A DNA stretch of 64,000 nt. Source: Kiloniellaceae bacterium (lineage in GTDB: Bacteria > Pseudomonadota > Alphaproteobacteria > Kiloniellales > J153). Made by a program: the position numbers and the translations under genes. The notes beneath the pieces were generated by a model. It saw only the letters and a list, made by a program, of their open reading frames with translations, was not told where the DNA came from and ran no database searches. Positions 45,874 to 54,500 of the stretch are shown here, piece by piece (position 1 is the first letter of the stretch; every line of letters starts with the position of its first letter). Where the stretch lies: NCBI GenBank assembly GCA_021776175.1, contig JAJFGJ010000034.1:78046-142045 (forward strand), in the 5' to 3' direction.

Positions 45874-46224
45874 CTATTCGCCGCGTTGTTTTTCACTTGT
45901 AAGCTCCAGTGTTTGGGCGGGGCTTAGGTGTTCGATGATCTGGACGATATCCGTGAGTTCTATTTCTGGGTAATGCTCGCGCATCCCTTCAAGCATGGTT
46001 GCGGCGGGCCACTCTGCTTCGCGCCCTAAATAGGCGGCGGTTTGCGAGAGCGCCATGTCCGTACATCTCGTGACCAGCACCTTAGCGCGCCTGCTTGGGT
46101 TTCCCTCGCAAACGTAGGTCATGAGGCCGGGCTCAATGCGAGCTTCTCTCCATCGGATTGTGGAGGTTTTCTCCCCGCTTAGAATTAGGGGAAAGAGCCG
46201 TGCAACAACGAGAAGTTCTTGCAT
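45874..46224 (-). CDS. ASCH-domain protein
   Basis: 116 aa. The beta-barrel ASCH fold shows in LFPLILSGEKTSTIRWREARIEPGLMTYVCEG and RRAKVLVTRCTDMALSQTAAYLG, an arrangement of the YqfB/ASC-1 homology proteins, some of which act on RNA or modified nucleosides. The signature GEKTSTIR (G-x-K-T-x-x-x-R) is the usual family mark. Function here unknown; it is next to nth with 42 bases between. Confidence 0.8.
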   Translation of the reverse strand: MQELLVVARLFPLILSGEKTSTIRWREARIEPGLMTYVCEGNPSRRAKVLVTRCTDMALSQTAAYLGREAEWPAATMLEGMREHYPEIELTDIVQIIEHLSPAQTLELTSEKQRGE

Positions 46225-46266
46225 AAATTTTACGCTGCTATGTGCAAGATGCGCATAACTTGTAGC

Positions 46267-46935
46267 TTAGCTTTTCTTCGCCGCGCGTTTCACCGGCGCT
46301 TCCAGGGTTGTCTTGGCCTTGTAGCCGCACAAATCGGCGATGATGCAGACTTGGCACTCGGGCTTGCGGGCCTTGCAGATATATCGCCCGTGCAGGATCA
46401 GCCAGTGATGGGCATGGAGGCGGCGTTCCTTCGGGACCGCTTTTTCGAGCTTATGCTCGACCTCCAACGGGGTCTTGCCGGGCGCCAGGCCGGTGCGGTT
46501 ACCGACCCGGAAGATATGCGTGTCCACGGCCATGGTAGGCTGGCCGAAGGCGATGTTGAGCACCACGTTCGCGGTCTTGCGGCCGACGCCCGGCAGGCTT
46601 TGCAAGAGCTCGCGGTCGGCCGGCACTTCGCCGCCGTGATTTTCGATCAGCAGGCGCGATAGGGCGATGACGTTCTTGGCCTTGGTGTTGAACAGGCCGA
46701 TGGTCTTGATGAAGTCCTTCACCCGCGCTTCGCCCAGGGCCAGCATTTTGCGCGGCGTATCGGCGATCTTGAACAAGGGGCCGGTGGCTTTGTTGACTCC
46801 GACGTCCGTCGCTTGGGCCGAAAGAACGACCGCGACCAGCAGGGTATAAGGATTGATGTAGTCCAGCTCGCCCCTCGGGTTCGGCGAGGCGGCGGCCAGG
46901 CGATCGAACATGGCGGCGATATCGGCTTTTTTCAT
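46267..46935 (-). CDS. nth: Endonuclease III (Nth)
   Basis: 222 aa DNA glycosylase/AP lyase for oxidised pyrimidines. Catalytic Lys120 in the helix-hairpin-helix LPGVGRKTANVVLN and Asp138 in AVDTHIFRV. The [4Fe-4S] cluster ligands Cys187, Cys194, Cys197 and Cys203 fit C-x6-C-x2-C-x5-C exactly. The ATG is at 46935. Together with mutM it is the second base-excision enzyme of the window. Confidence 0.96.
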   Translation of the reverse strand: MKKADIAAMFDRLAAASPNPRGELDYINPYTLLVAVVLSAQATDVGVNKATGPLFKIADTPRKMLALGEARVKDFIKTIGLFNTKAKNVIALSRLLIENHGGEVPADRELLQSLPGVGRKTANVVLNIAFGQPTMAVDTHIFRVGNRTGLAPGKTPLEVEHKLEKAVPKERRLHAHHWLILHGRYICKARKPECQVCIIADLCGYKAKTTLEAPVKRAAKKS

Positions 46936-47018
46936 GGTCCGGCAATCTATCGCGATTCCCCCTTGGGGGGAACCGGCGCCGCTTTACCGCGCGGCCTCCA
47001 AAACCCTATGATTGGCCT

Positions 47019-47507
47019 ATGCCTCGAAGCGATCTTCTATTCGATGCCATCTTGACCTCAAACCGCAGTCTGGGTTCGCGCGGCTTCGCGATTTTGATGG
47101 CGGCGGTTTGCGGGGTTAGTTTTTTCGCCGGCTTGGCTTTTTTCCTGGCCGGCGCCTGGCCGATCGCGGGGTTTTTCGGTCTCAATGCCGCTCTGATATA
47201 TCTGGCCTTCCGGGTTAATTTCCGTCGCGCCTCCATGCACGAGAACCTGCGTCTGACCCGCGAGTCCCTTACCGTTGAGCGGGTCAATCACTGGGGCGAG
47301 GCCATGACCTGGCGCTTCGCGCCGGCCTGGTTGCAGGTTAGGATGGCCGCGCCGGCCCGCCCCGAGCGCGGTCTGGTGTTGCGCTCTCATGGCCAAGACC
47401 TGGAGATCGGGCACTTCCTGACCACGGAGGAACGGCTGAGCCTAGCCGAGGCTTTGCACCGGGCGCTTAGTCGCGCGCGGGCGCCCTGCGCGCCGCCGGC
47501 GAAATGA
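47019..47507 (+). CDS. DUF2244 family membrane protein
   Basis: 162 aa. Two membrane helices (about 25-60) and the DUF2244 pattern: FDAILTSNRSLGSRGFAILMAAVCGVSFFAG, then RVNHWGEAMTWRFAPAWLQVRM and DLEIGHFLTTEERLSLAEAL. This family is common in alphaproteobacteria, often next to nth; function unknown. Divergent from nth with 83 bases between. Confidence 0.85.
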   Translation: MPRSDLLFDAILTSNRSLGSRGFAILMAAVCGVSFFAGLAFFLAGAWPIAGFFGLNAALIYLAFRVNFRRASMHENLRLTRESLTVERVNHWGEAMTWRFAPAWLQVRMAAPARPERGLVLRSHGQDLEIGHFLTTEERLSLAEALHRALSRARAPCAPPAK

Positions 47508-47523
47508 ATACCGCCGGTTCCAG

Positions 47524-48072
47524 GTGACGGCGCCAGTTACAGACCCGGCGACGATCCTGGAGACTGGGCGCTTACGGCTTTATCCACCCCAACTGGAGGA
47601 TCTGGAGGCACGCGCGGCCATGAACTGCGATCCGGCGGTCATGCGCTATATCGACCCGGCCCCGAAGGATATTGAGGCGGAACGGAGCAGACTTCGGGAA
47701 GTTATCGTGGGCCAGGACGGTCCGGCCGGATCGTTCTGGCACGTGGAAACGAGGGCCAAACCGGGGTTTCTCGGCTGGTGCGGCCTCTTTGCCTTGGAGG
47801 ATAGCGGCCTGATCGAAATCGGATACCGCTATATCCGGGCCGCTTGGGGTCAAGGTATTGCGACCGAGGCGGCCCGCGCCGTCCTCGATCACGGGTTTCG
47901 GGTTCTTAAGATCGACCCCATCGTGGCGGTTGCCGATCCCGAAAACCGGGCCTCGCAAGGTGTTTTGCGAAAGATCGGCCTGCACCACCTAGGCGATGCC
48001 TTTCATTATGGCTACGATCTGCCGTTCTACCGCTTGTCTCGAGCTGAATACCTGGCCCGGATCAGGGTCTAA
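47524..48072 (+). CDS. GNAT family N-acetyltransferase
   Basis: 182 aa, the acetyltransferase fold of the RimJ/RimL group: ETGRLRLYPPQLEDLEA at the start, a core EIGYRYIRAAWGQGIATEAARAVLDHGF (acetyl-CoA P-loop as WGQGIATEA) and VADPENRASQGVLRKIGL. The acceptor is unknown. GTG start 16 bases after the DUF2244 stop. Convergent with dapB, two bases apart. Confidence 0.88.
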   Translation: MTAPVTDPATILETGRLRLYPPQLEDLEARAAMNCDPAVMRYIDPAPKDIEAERSRLREVIVGQDGPAGSFWHVETRAKPGFLGWCGLFALEDSGLIEIGYRYIRAAWGQGIATEAARAVLDHGFRVLKIDPIVAVADPENRASQGVLRKIGLHHLGDAFHYGYDLPFYRLSRAEYLARIRV

Positions 48073-48074
48073 TA

Positions 48075-48896
48075 TCAGCGTCCCTCGGGATCGAGTCCCA
48101 ACACGTCCTTCATGGCATAAATCCCGGCCGCCTTTCCGCGCGCCCATAGGGCCGCCTTGACCGCGCCGCGGGCGTAGATATCGCGCGACGAGGCCTTATG
48201 GGTAATTTCGATCCGCTCGCCCTCCGCCGCGAAGGTAACGGTGTGGTCGCCGGTCACGTCGCCGCCGCGCAGGGCCGCGAAGCCGATGTCGCCGCGCCGG
48301 CGCGCGCCGGTCATGCCGTCGCGGCCGCGCTGGGCGACGGCGTCGAGTTCGACCCCGCGCCCGGCGGCGGCGGCCCGGCCCAGGGCCAACGCCGTGCCCG
48401 AGGGCGCGTCGACCTTCCAGCGATGGTGCATCTCGACAATTTCAATGTCGTAGTCGGGGTCGAGCATGGCGGCGCTCTTTTCGACCAGGGCCAGGAGGAC
48501 GTTGACCCCCAGACTCATATTGGCGGCCTGGACGATGGGAATATGGATGGCCGCGCGCTCGATCGCCGCCTGTTGTTCGGGGTTAAATCCGGTGGTGCCG
48601 ACGACATAGGCGACCTGGCCCTGGGCCGCCAGTTCCGCATGGCGCACGCTGGCCGCCGGGGCGGTGAAATCGATCACCGCGTGGGCGTCGGCGAAGAGCT
48701 CCAGGGGATCGGCGGTGACCGCCTGGCCGAGCGTGTCGAGCCCGGCCAGCTCGCCCAGGTCCCGGCCGACGGCCGGGCTGTCCGGGGCCTCGCTGCCGCC
48801 CGCGATCTCACAGCCCCCGGTCTCGGCGATGGTTTTCAGCAGCATGCGCCCCATGCGCCCGGCACAGCCGACGACACCGATCCTGATGGTCTCCAT
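48075..48896 (-). CDS. dapB: 4-hydroxy-tetrahydrodipicolinate reductase DapB
   Basis: 273 aa enzyme of the lysine/DAP pathway. Nucleotide-binding VVGCAGRMGRML and the signature VEMHHRWKVDAPSGTALALGRAA contain the catalytic His-His and the Lys. YVVGTTGFNPEQQAA is another family segment. The ATG at 48896 (METIRIGVVGC) matches the family start; the frame runs open further upstream. Identity is firm. Confidence 0.96.
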   Translation of the reverse strand: METIRIGVVGCAGRMGRMLLKTIAETGGCEIAGGSEAPDSPAVGRDLGELAGLDTLGQAVTADPLELFADAHAVIDFTAPAASVRHAELAAQGQVAYVVGTTGFNPEQQAAIERAAIHIPIVQAANMSLGVNVLLALVEKSAAMLDPDYDIEIVEMHHRWKVDAPSGTALALGRAAAAGRGVELDAVAQRGRDGMTGARRRGDIGFAALRGGDVTGDHTVTFAAEGERIEITHKASSRDIYARGAVKAALWARGKAAGIYAMKDVLGLDPEGR

Positions 48897-49126
48897 TCCC
48901 GCGGACTCCCTCGTATTCTCCATCCTTCGCGGCCCCGGGGGATTTGGAGCCTGGGGCCGGTTTAACACGGCGCGGGCGGGAGAAGCGAGGGCTAAGGGCT
49001 ATCTCATTCCGCGATCGAGACGAGTTCGTTACATAACCGGAACAATGCCTTTGGATGCCTAGTGGTTAAGGGTTTGTCCTTGATGTTCTTGGGAATTCGG
49101 GCCCGCGACCCCATCTAAGTTCAGAC

Positions 49127-49885
49127 ATGATCCCGCTTCACGACGACAATCCGACCACCAGGTTCCCTTATGTCACGATCGGCCTGATCGCGGCCTGTAC
49201 CCTGGTATTCCTGTGGCAGCAATCGCTGCCCCCGGGGGCGGCGCAGCAGGTTGTCTACAGCTATGGGATGATCCCGGCGGTGCTTTTCGGCGAGGCCCGC
49301 CTGTCCGCCGATCTCGCGGCCGTGCCGGCCATGGTTTCCGTGTTGACCTCCATGTTCATGCACGGCGGCTGGATGCACTTGATCGGCAACATGCTCTATC
49401 TGTGGATCTTTGGGAACAACATCGAAGACGCGACCGGCCATGGCCGTTTCATTGCCTTTTACCTGCTATGCGGGGTTGCGGCGGCCATGAGCCAGGCGCT
49501 TCAGGACCCGGCCTCGGCCGTGCCCATGATCGGGGCCAGCGGCGCCATCGGCGGGGTTCTGGGCGCCTATGCGCTTCTGTTCCCGCGTGCCCGTGTTCTG
49601 GTCCTGGTTCCGCTCGGCTTTTTCATCACCACGATCCGGATTCCGGCCCTGCTGGTTCTGGGCTTTTGGTTCGTGCTGCAATTCGTGCAATCGGCCATGG
49701 CCCCGGCGGGTGCCGGCGGCGTCGCCTATTGGGCCCATATCGGCGGTTTCCTGGCCGGCCTCGTCCTGATCGTGCCGCTGAAGGGCAAGGGCTTTGCCTT
49801 GTTTGGCGCCTCGCGCACCAAGGCCCGCCGGGCGGTGACGCGAATTCCCCGTAGCGGCCGCCGCGGGTCCGGGCCCTGGGGCTAA
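49127..49885 (+). CDS. Rhomboid family intramembrane serine protease
   Basis: 252 aa with six helices plus a basic tail. The active-site Ser138 lies in MIGASGAIGGVLG and the partner His204 in YWAHIGGFLAG; His84 and Asn88 (MHGGWMHLIGNMLYLW) are the oxyanion-side residues. Rhomboids cleave membrane substrates in the bilayer; the substrate here is unknown. No parallel membrane target is encoded next to it. Confidence 0.92.
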   Translation: MIPLHDDNPTTRFPYVTIGLIAACTLVFLWQQSLPPGAAQQVVYSYGMIPAVLFGEARLSADLAAVPAMVSVLTSMFMHGGWMHLIGNMLYLWIFGNNIEDATGHGRFIAFYLLCGVAAAMSQALQDPASAVPMIGASGAIGGVLGAYALLFPRARVLVLVPLGFFITTIRIPALLVLGFWFVLQFVQSAMAPAGAGGVAYWAHIGGFLAGLVLIVPLKGKGFALFGASRTKARRAVTRIPRSGRRGSGPWG

Positions 49886-50026
49886 ACGGCCCGCGCGCTT
49901 AACGCGAACCCCCAACCAGGGTTCATTCAGCATTCATTAATCTTAATGTTTCAAACTTGTTGAAGTGTTGAGGTAATTGCCGGATGTCTCCTTCGCGGGC
50001 GAATCGGGCCTTAGGGGGGAGATAGA

Positions 50027-50626
50027 ATGACGGCCTTCGCGGATACCATCCCAAGCTTCTTGCGCCGGCCGTTGGAGCAGTCGCCCCCCGGGCACGGGAT
50101 CGAATTCCGGGACCGGGACCCGGTGGCGCCGGCTCCGCTCCGGCCGTGCCAAGTCATCCACGCCGGCTTGCCGCCGCTTCAGCCCAATTTCCTGACCCTA
50201 GGCGCGGCGGAGACCTTCGATCCTATCCATGCACCGGGAATACCCGCGGGCGATACCCCCGCCACGGCCCCGGCCGCCAATGACTATCCAGGGCTAAAAC
50301 CGCCCACGAGCGATGGCGGCGTGGTCGATCTGACGGCCCGCCGCGGCGTTGTCTCAAGCGCCAAATCCGCTTCGCGCATGATGAGCCGCGCCCTCCATGC
50401 CGCTTTCGAGGCCGAACCCGGCGTTACCGGCGGCGACGACGACGCGGCTTTTCAAGTCACGCTTCCGCGCAGCGTCATACGCCAGATCCGCCTCTTCGCG
50501 GCCGAGCAAGGCACGACCCACCGCGCGGTCGTGCTGCGCGCCCTGCGGGCCGCCGGTTTGAACATCCCGGAGGGCGCCGATGTCGACCGCCGCGCCATGG
50601 CCGCGAAGCGGCGCCATCAGGCCTAA
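50027..50626 (+). CDS. Putative ribbon-helix-helix DNA-binding protein with disordered N-terminus
   Basis: 199 aa. The first ~130 residues are Pro/Ala-rich and look unstructured. The C-terminus (AFQVTLPRSVIRQIRLFAAEQGTTHRAVVLRALRAAGLNIPEGADVDRRAMAAKRR) has the RHH pattern: a short strand, then two amphipathic helices. A good ribosome-binding site GGGGGGAGATAG precedes ATG. Upstream, an AT-rich leader carries the inverted repeat CATTAA-TC-TTAATG (49935-49948). It might be a nucleoid-linked or plasmid-type regulator; the target is unknown. Confidence 0.68.
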   Translation: MTAFADTIPSFLRRPLEQSPPGHGIEFRDRDPVAPAPLRPCQVIHAGLPPLQPNFLTLGAAETFDPIHAPGIPAGDTPATAPAANDYPGLKPPTSDGGVVDLTARRGVVSSAKSASRMMSRALHAAFEAEPGVTGGDDDAAFQVTLPRSVIRQIRLFAAEQGTTHRAVVLRALRAAGLNIPEGADVDRRAMAAKRRHQA

Positions 50627-50640
50627 TATTTGGGAAGGTT

Positions 50641-51411
50641 CTAGCGTACCGCGAGGGCGTCGGCGGCGGGCGCTCCAGGGGCTGGGGCCGCTCCCTTGCC
50701 GGTGGCGGCGAGGGCCATGCCGGCGCGTTCGCGCAGGTGTCCCGAGAGCCAATACTCGACCCTGTGGAAGATGTGGAGGATGCCATAGGTCACGATCAGG
50801 TAGATGATCGCGGCGGCGATGTAGATCTCATAAACGGCAAAGCTGCGCGCGACGATGATGCGCGCGATCCCGGTTAGGTCGAGCAAGGTGATGATGCTGA
50901 CCAGCGAGGTCGCCTGGAACAGGAACACAACCTCATTGGAATAGGCCGGCAGGGCCAAGCGGAATGCCTTGGGCAGAATGATCCGGCGATAAAGCAGACC
51001 GCGCGACATACCGCAGGCGCGCGCCGCCTCGACCTCGCCGAAGGGGACCGCGCGGATCGCGCCGCGCAGGATCTCCGCCGTGTAGGCGGCGGTATTGAGA
51101 GTGAGCGTCAGCACGGCGCAAAAGTAAGGCTCGCGGAAGAAGCGCCACAGGCCCCACGCCTCGAATTCCTCGCGGAACTGGCCGCTGCCGTAATAGATCA
51201 GGAAGATCTGGACCAGGAGCGGCGTGCCCCTGAAGTAGAAGATATAGCCGTAAACAGGCATCCATAGCGCCGGGTTGCGCGACACGCGCATGAGTGCGAT
51301 GGGGATCGCGAAGGCCAAACCGATGGCGATGCTTAAGACCGTGAGCTCGATAGTCAAGATGGCGCCGTTCAGCAGATTGGGAACGCTCTCGACGATGATT
51401 TCGAAATCCAT
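50641..51411 (-). CDS. hisM: Polar amino-acid ABC transporter permease, HisM/ArtM type
   Basis: 256 aa inner-membrane permease with the His/Glu/Gln/Arg family EAA loop: EVEAARACGMSRGLLYRRIILPKAFRLALPAYSNEV. N-terminal amphipathic part MDFEIIVESVPNLLNGAILTIELTVLSIAIG. It pairs with the permease below it (5-base gap). The C-terminal ~25 residues are an Ala-Pro tail not seen in the usual family. Confidence 0.92.
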   Translation of the reverse strand: MDFEIIVESVPNLLNGAILTIELTVLSIAIGLAFAIPIALMRVSRNPALWMPVYGYIFYFRGTPLLVQIFLIYYGSGQFREEFEAWGLWRFFREPYFCAVLTLTLNTAAYTAEILRGAIRAVPFGEVEAARACGMSRGLLYRRIILPKAFRLALPAYSNEVVFLFQATSLVSIITLLDLTGIARIIVARSFAVYEIYIAAAIIYLIVTYGILHIFHRVEYWLSGHLRERAGMALAATGKGAAPAPGAPAADALAVR

Positions 51412-51415
51412 TTTA

Positions 51416-52105
51416 TTAGGCCCTGCGGATGCCGCGGTTGGCCCAATTTTCGGCGCGCTGCAGCGCGAGCATGGAGACGATGGTGATCGCGAGATACATG
51501 AGCGAGGCGGCGAAGTAGAAGGTGAAGGGCAGGCGCACGGCCCGCGCCGCGATGTCGGCGTTGCGCAAAAGCTCGGGCAACTGAATGACCGAAATCAGCG
51601 CGGTCGCCTTGATCAGGACCATCCACACATTGCCTATGCCCGGTAGCGCGAAGCGCCATACCTGCGGCAACAGGATGCGCCGGAATGCCAGGGTCCGGCT
51701 CATGCCGAAGGCGCGGGCTGCTTCTATCTGTCCCTTGTCGATGGCGAGAAAGGCGCCGCGGAAAACTTCGGTCGCGAAAGCGCCGTAGATGAATCCGATG
51801 GTGATGAAGCCGGCCATGAACGGATTGAGGTCGATGATGACGTCGTAGCCGAAGTCTTCAAGCAGGCCCTGGAGCAGGGTCGGGGTGCCGTAATAGATGA
51901 TCAGAATTAGGATAAGTTCCGGCACGCCGCGAATGACGGTGGTATAGGTATCGGCTGCGGTTCTCCCGGCCTTTGAATGCGATAGCTTGCCCCAGGCGCC
52001 TACCAGGCCCATGACCAAGGCCAAGGCCATGGCGCAGAAGCCGACGAGCAGGGTGACCTGCACCCCCTCCCACAGCATCCATCCATAACCTTTAAGATCC
52101 AGCAC
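51416..52105 (-). CDS. hisQ: Polar amino-acid ABC transporter permease, HisQ/ArtQ type
   Basis: 229 aa. Companion permease: MLDLKGYGWMLWEGVQVTLLVGFCAMALALVMGLVGAWGKLS, RGVPELILILIIYYG, and EAA loop EAARAFGMSRTLAFRRILLPQVWRFALPGIGNVW. Gene order is ATPase, binding protein, HisQ, HisM on the minus strand. A strong hairpin lies between the binding protein and this gene. Confidence 0.92.
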   Translation of the reverse strand: MLDLKGYGWMLWEGVQVTLLVGFCAMALALVMGLVGAWGKLSHSKAGRTAADTYTTVIRGVPELILILIIYYGTPTLLQGLLEDFGYDVIIDLNPFMAGFITIGFIYGAFATEVFRGAFLAIDKGQIEAARAFGMSRTLAFRRILLPQVWRFALPGIGNVWMVLIKATALISVIQLPELLRNADIAARAVRLPFTFYFAASLMYLAITIVSMLALQRAENWANRGIRRA

Positions 52106-52157
52106 CGGGCCGGGACTCCCTTGTGTGGTTTGCCGTCTCGATGTCGGCCACGATCTT

Positions 52158-52187
52158 GGGGAGCACCCTCGGCCGAGGGCGCTCCCC
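52158..52187 (-). repeat. Intercistronic hairpin downstream of the amino-acid-binding protein gene
   Basis: Two stacked perfect 7-bp stems, GGGGAGC with GCTCCCC and CCCTCGG with CCGAGGG, separated only by a single A/C mismatch; 30 bases in all. No T tract. It starts 25 bases beyond the binding-protein stop codon, on the strand read. It probably stabilises the binding-protein message, as in the ugp operon. Confidence 0.72.
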
Positions 52188-52211
52188 TAATCGCGAACGC
52201 GAGCTTAAGTC

Positions 52212-53000
52212 TTAGCTGCCCGCGGGTTTTCCGTAAACGTCGAAGTCGAAGTACTGATCGTTGATCTTCTTGTAGGTGCCGTTCTGGAGGATCTGGGCGA
52301 TGGCCTTGTTGAGGCCCGCGCGCAAGTCGTCATCGCCTTTACGGACCGCGATCCCGGCGCCGATGCCGTGCCACTTCGGTTCGTTGTAGTCGGGGCCGAC
52401 GAATTCGAAACCCTTGCCTTGATCGGTCTCGATGAAGCCTTCCAGCAAGGCGACCGAATCGGCCATGCCCAGATCGACGCGGCCGGAGACGAGATCGGCG
52501 TTCGCCTCGTCCTGGGTCGCGTAGACCCGGATGTCCATGCCCGGGAAATTATCGCGCAGGAAGTTCTCATGGATCGTGGCCCGCTGCACGGCGACGCTCT
52601 TTCCCTTCAGGCCATCGGGCGAGACGTCGTAGTTCATGCCCTTCTTGGCCACGAACTTGGCCGGGGTGTTGTAGTACTTGTCGGTGAAGTCGACCTTCTT
52701 CTTGCGTTCTTCCGTGATCGACATGGAAGCGATAATGGCGTCGTACTTCTTGGCCAGGAGACCGGGAATGATGCCATCCCAATCCTGGACCACGAATTCG
52801 CAATCGTAGTTCGCCGCCGCGCAGAGGGCCTTGGCGATATCGACGTCGAAGCCGATCAGTTTGCCGTTCGAATCGATGGAGTTGAAGGGCGGGTAGGCGC
52901 CCTCGGTCCCGACGCGGACCTTCTTCATACCGGCATCGGCGGCCCCGGCCACCAGGGTCAGCGCGATCGCCGCGGCAACGCTCGTAAACAACTTTTTCAT
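52212..53000 (-). CDS. Polar amino-acid ABC transporter substrate-binding protein (ArgT/HisJ type)
   Basis: 262 aa periplasmic protein. Signal peptide MKKLFTSVAAAIALTLVAGAADA. Mature start KVRVGTEGAYPPFNSIDSNGKLIGFDVDIAKALCAAANYDCEFVVQDWDGIIPGLLAKKYDAIIASMSITEERKKKVDFTD is the full SBP_bac_3 signature. The acidic binding residues suit basic amino acids (Lys/Arg/His/Orn), so ArgT/HisJ is favoured. ATG follows GGGAGCATGT about 8 bases upstream. Confidence 0.93.
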   Translation of the reverse strand: MKKLFTSVAAAIALTLVAGAADAGMKKVRVGTEGAYPPFNSIDSNGKLIGFDVDIAKALCAAANYDCEFVVQDWDGIIPGLLAKKYDAIIASMSITEERKKKVDFTDKYYNTPAKFVAKKGMNYDVSPDGLKGKSVAVQRATIHENFLRDNFPGMDIRVYATQDEANADLVSGRVDLGMADSVALLEGFIETDQGKGFEFVGPDYNEPKWHGIGAGIAVRKGDDDLRAGLNKAIAQILQNGTYKKINDQYFDFDVYGKPAGS

Positions 53001-53087
53001 GATACATGCTCCCTATCGTTGATTAATTCCGTGTCTGCTTAACTTCTTTAGATTCTATCCACTAGACGTGAGTCAACGGCCAAGCGG

Positions 53088-53882
53088 TCACAGGTGGCTG
53101 GCCATGAACTGCCGGAAGCGTTCCGACTTCGGGTTGCCGAAGACGTCCCGGGGCGGTCCTTGCTCCTCGATCCGGCCGTCGTGCAGGAACACAACTTCGT
53201 TCGAGACCTCGCGCGCGAAGCCTATTTCGTGGGTGACCACGATCATGGTCCGGCCTTCCTCCGCGAGCTTGCGGATAACGCGCAGCACCTCGCCGACCAG
53301 TTCGGGATCGAGCGCCGAGGTCGGCTCGTCGAACAGCATGAGCGCGGGCTCCATGGCGAGGGCGCGGGCAATCGCCGCGCGCTGCTGCTGGCCGCCGGAG
53401 AGATGGGCTGGATAGTAGTCCAGCTTGTCGTTCAGGCCGACCTTGTTCAGCACCGCCTTGGCCCGTTCGACCGCTTCGCCCTTCGTTACCTTGAGCACAT
53501 GGATCGGCGCCTCGATAACGTTTTGCAGCACCGTCATGTGCGACCAGAGATTGAACTGCTGGAACACCATGCCAAGGCGCGATCGGATACGGTCGACCTG
53601 ATCATGATCGGCCGGCGCGGCCTTGCCCGCGCGGGTCTTGGTCATGCGGATCAGCTCGCCGGCCACGCTGACGTGGCCTGAGTCCGGCGTCTCCAGCAAG
53701 TTGACGCAGCGCAGAAAGGTGCTCTTGCCCGAACCGCTCGATCCGAGCATGGCGATCACATCGCCCTCGCGCGCGGCCAGCGAAATACCCTTTAGAACCT
53801 CAAGCGGTCCGAAGCTCTTGTGGATATCCTCGCACACCAACATCGCTTCCGCGGCGGTCGCCGCCACGGCTGTTTCAGCCAT
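53088..53882 (-). CDS. hisP: Polar amino-acid ABC transporter ATP-binding protein (HisP type)
   Basis: 264 aa. Walker A GSSGSGKST, signature LSGGQQQRAAIARALAM, Walker B LMLFDEPTSALDPEL, switch His VVTHEIG. The insert AGKAAPADHDQVDRIRSRLGMVFQQFNLWSHMTVLQNV is characteristic of HisP/GlnQ. First gene of the importer operon, 87 bases before the binding protein gene. The first ~14 residues are Ala-rich and could be skipped by a later start. Confidence 0.92.
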   Translation of the reverse strand: MAETAVAATAAEAMLVCEDIHKSFGPLEVLKGISLAAREGDVIAMLGSSGSGKSTFLRCVNLLETPDSGHVSVAGELIRMTKTRAGKAAPADHDQVDRIRSRLGMVFQQFNLWSHMTVLQNVIEAPIHVLKVTKGEAVERAKAVLNKVGLNDKLDYYPAHLSGGQQQRAAIARALAMEPALMLFDEPTSALDPELVGEVLRVIRKLAEEGRTMIVVTHEIGFAREVSNEVVFLHDGRIEEQGPPRDVFGNPKSERFRQFMASHL

Positions 53883-54002
53883 TACCCAAACTCGCTCCCT
53901 GCGGTCTCGTTTTTCATATTATTTCGAACAGGGTAGAGGGCTTTTACCGGCATTCAAAGGCAAAAATGGTGGGCCCGAAGGGGGGAACAAACGGCCGCGG
54001 GG

Positions 54003-54500
54003 TCAGCTTTTGGGCGCGCTTCCGTCCTTGTCGTCCAGCAACCGCGCCAGGCGGGCCCGCTCTCCTTGGTCGAGCGGCTTGGGCCCGCCAACGGCCGCCG
54101 CCGGGCGGCGGCGCAGGTAGAACGCGACACCGAGGGCGCCCAACGCCAGGATCAGGACAGGCCCGAACCATAGGAAATAGGTTTCCGGTTTGAGCGGTGG
54201 CCGTAGGAGGACGAAATCGCCGTAACGCGCCACGACATAGGCGCGTATCTCGTCGTCGCTATCGCCCTTCACCAGGCGTTCGCGCACCAGCAGGCGCAGG
54301 TCGCGGGCCAGTTCCGCGTTCGAGGAGTCTATGGACTGGTTCTGACACACCAGGCAGCGCAGGCCGGCGGAGAGATCGCGCGCCCGTTCTTCCAGTACCG
54401 GATCGTCCAGTATCTCGTCGGGATTGACCGCGCCGGCGGGGGCCGAGGCAAAGGCAAAGGCCAGAAGGCCTATCAATATCGCGGCGAGCCCGGGTCTCAT
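54003..54500 (-). CDS. ccmH: Cytochrome c-type biogenesis protein CcmH
   Basis: 165 aa. Thiol-disulphide protein that holds apocytochrome c: signal sequence, then RCLVCQNQSIDSS with Cys49 and Cys52, and a C-terminal membrane helix FLWFGPVLILALGALGVAFYL. It overlaps ccmG by four bases. It is the last gene of the ccm operon; no ccmI follows. Confidence 0.95.
   Translation of the reverse strand: MRPGLAAILIGLLAFAFASAPAGAVNPDEILDDPVLEERARDLSAGLRCLVCQNQSIDSSNAELARDLRLLVRERLVKGDSDDEIRAYVVARYGDFVLLRPPLKPETYFLWFGPVLILALGALGVAFYLRRRPAAAVGGPKPLDQGERARLARLLDDKDGSAPKS

Noticed and set aside
48198..48965. A 255-aa plus-strand frame opposite dapB
   Set aside because: Antisense to dapB with no recognisable domain.
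49040..49080. tRNA-like stretch GGATGCCTAGTGGTTAAGG
   Set aside because: It recalls a D-arm, but no acceptor, anticodon or T-arm (GGTTCGA) can be folded around it.
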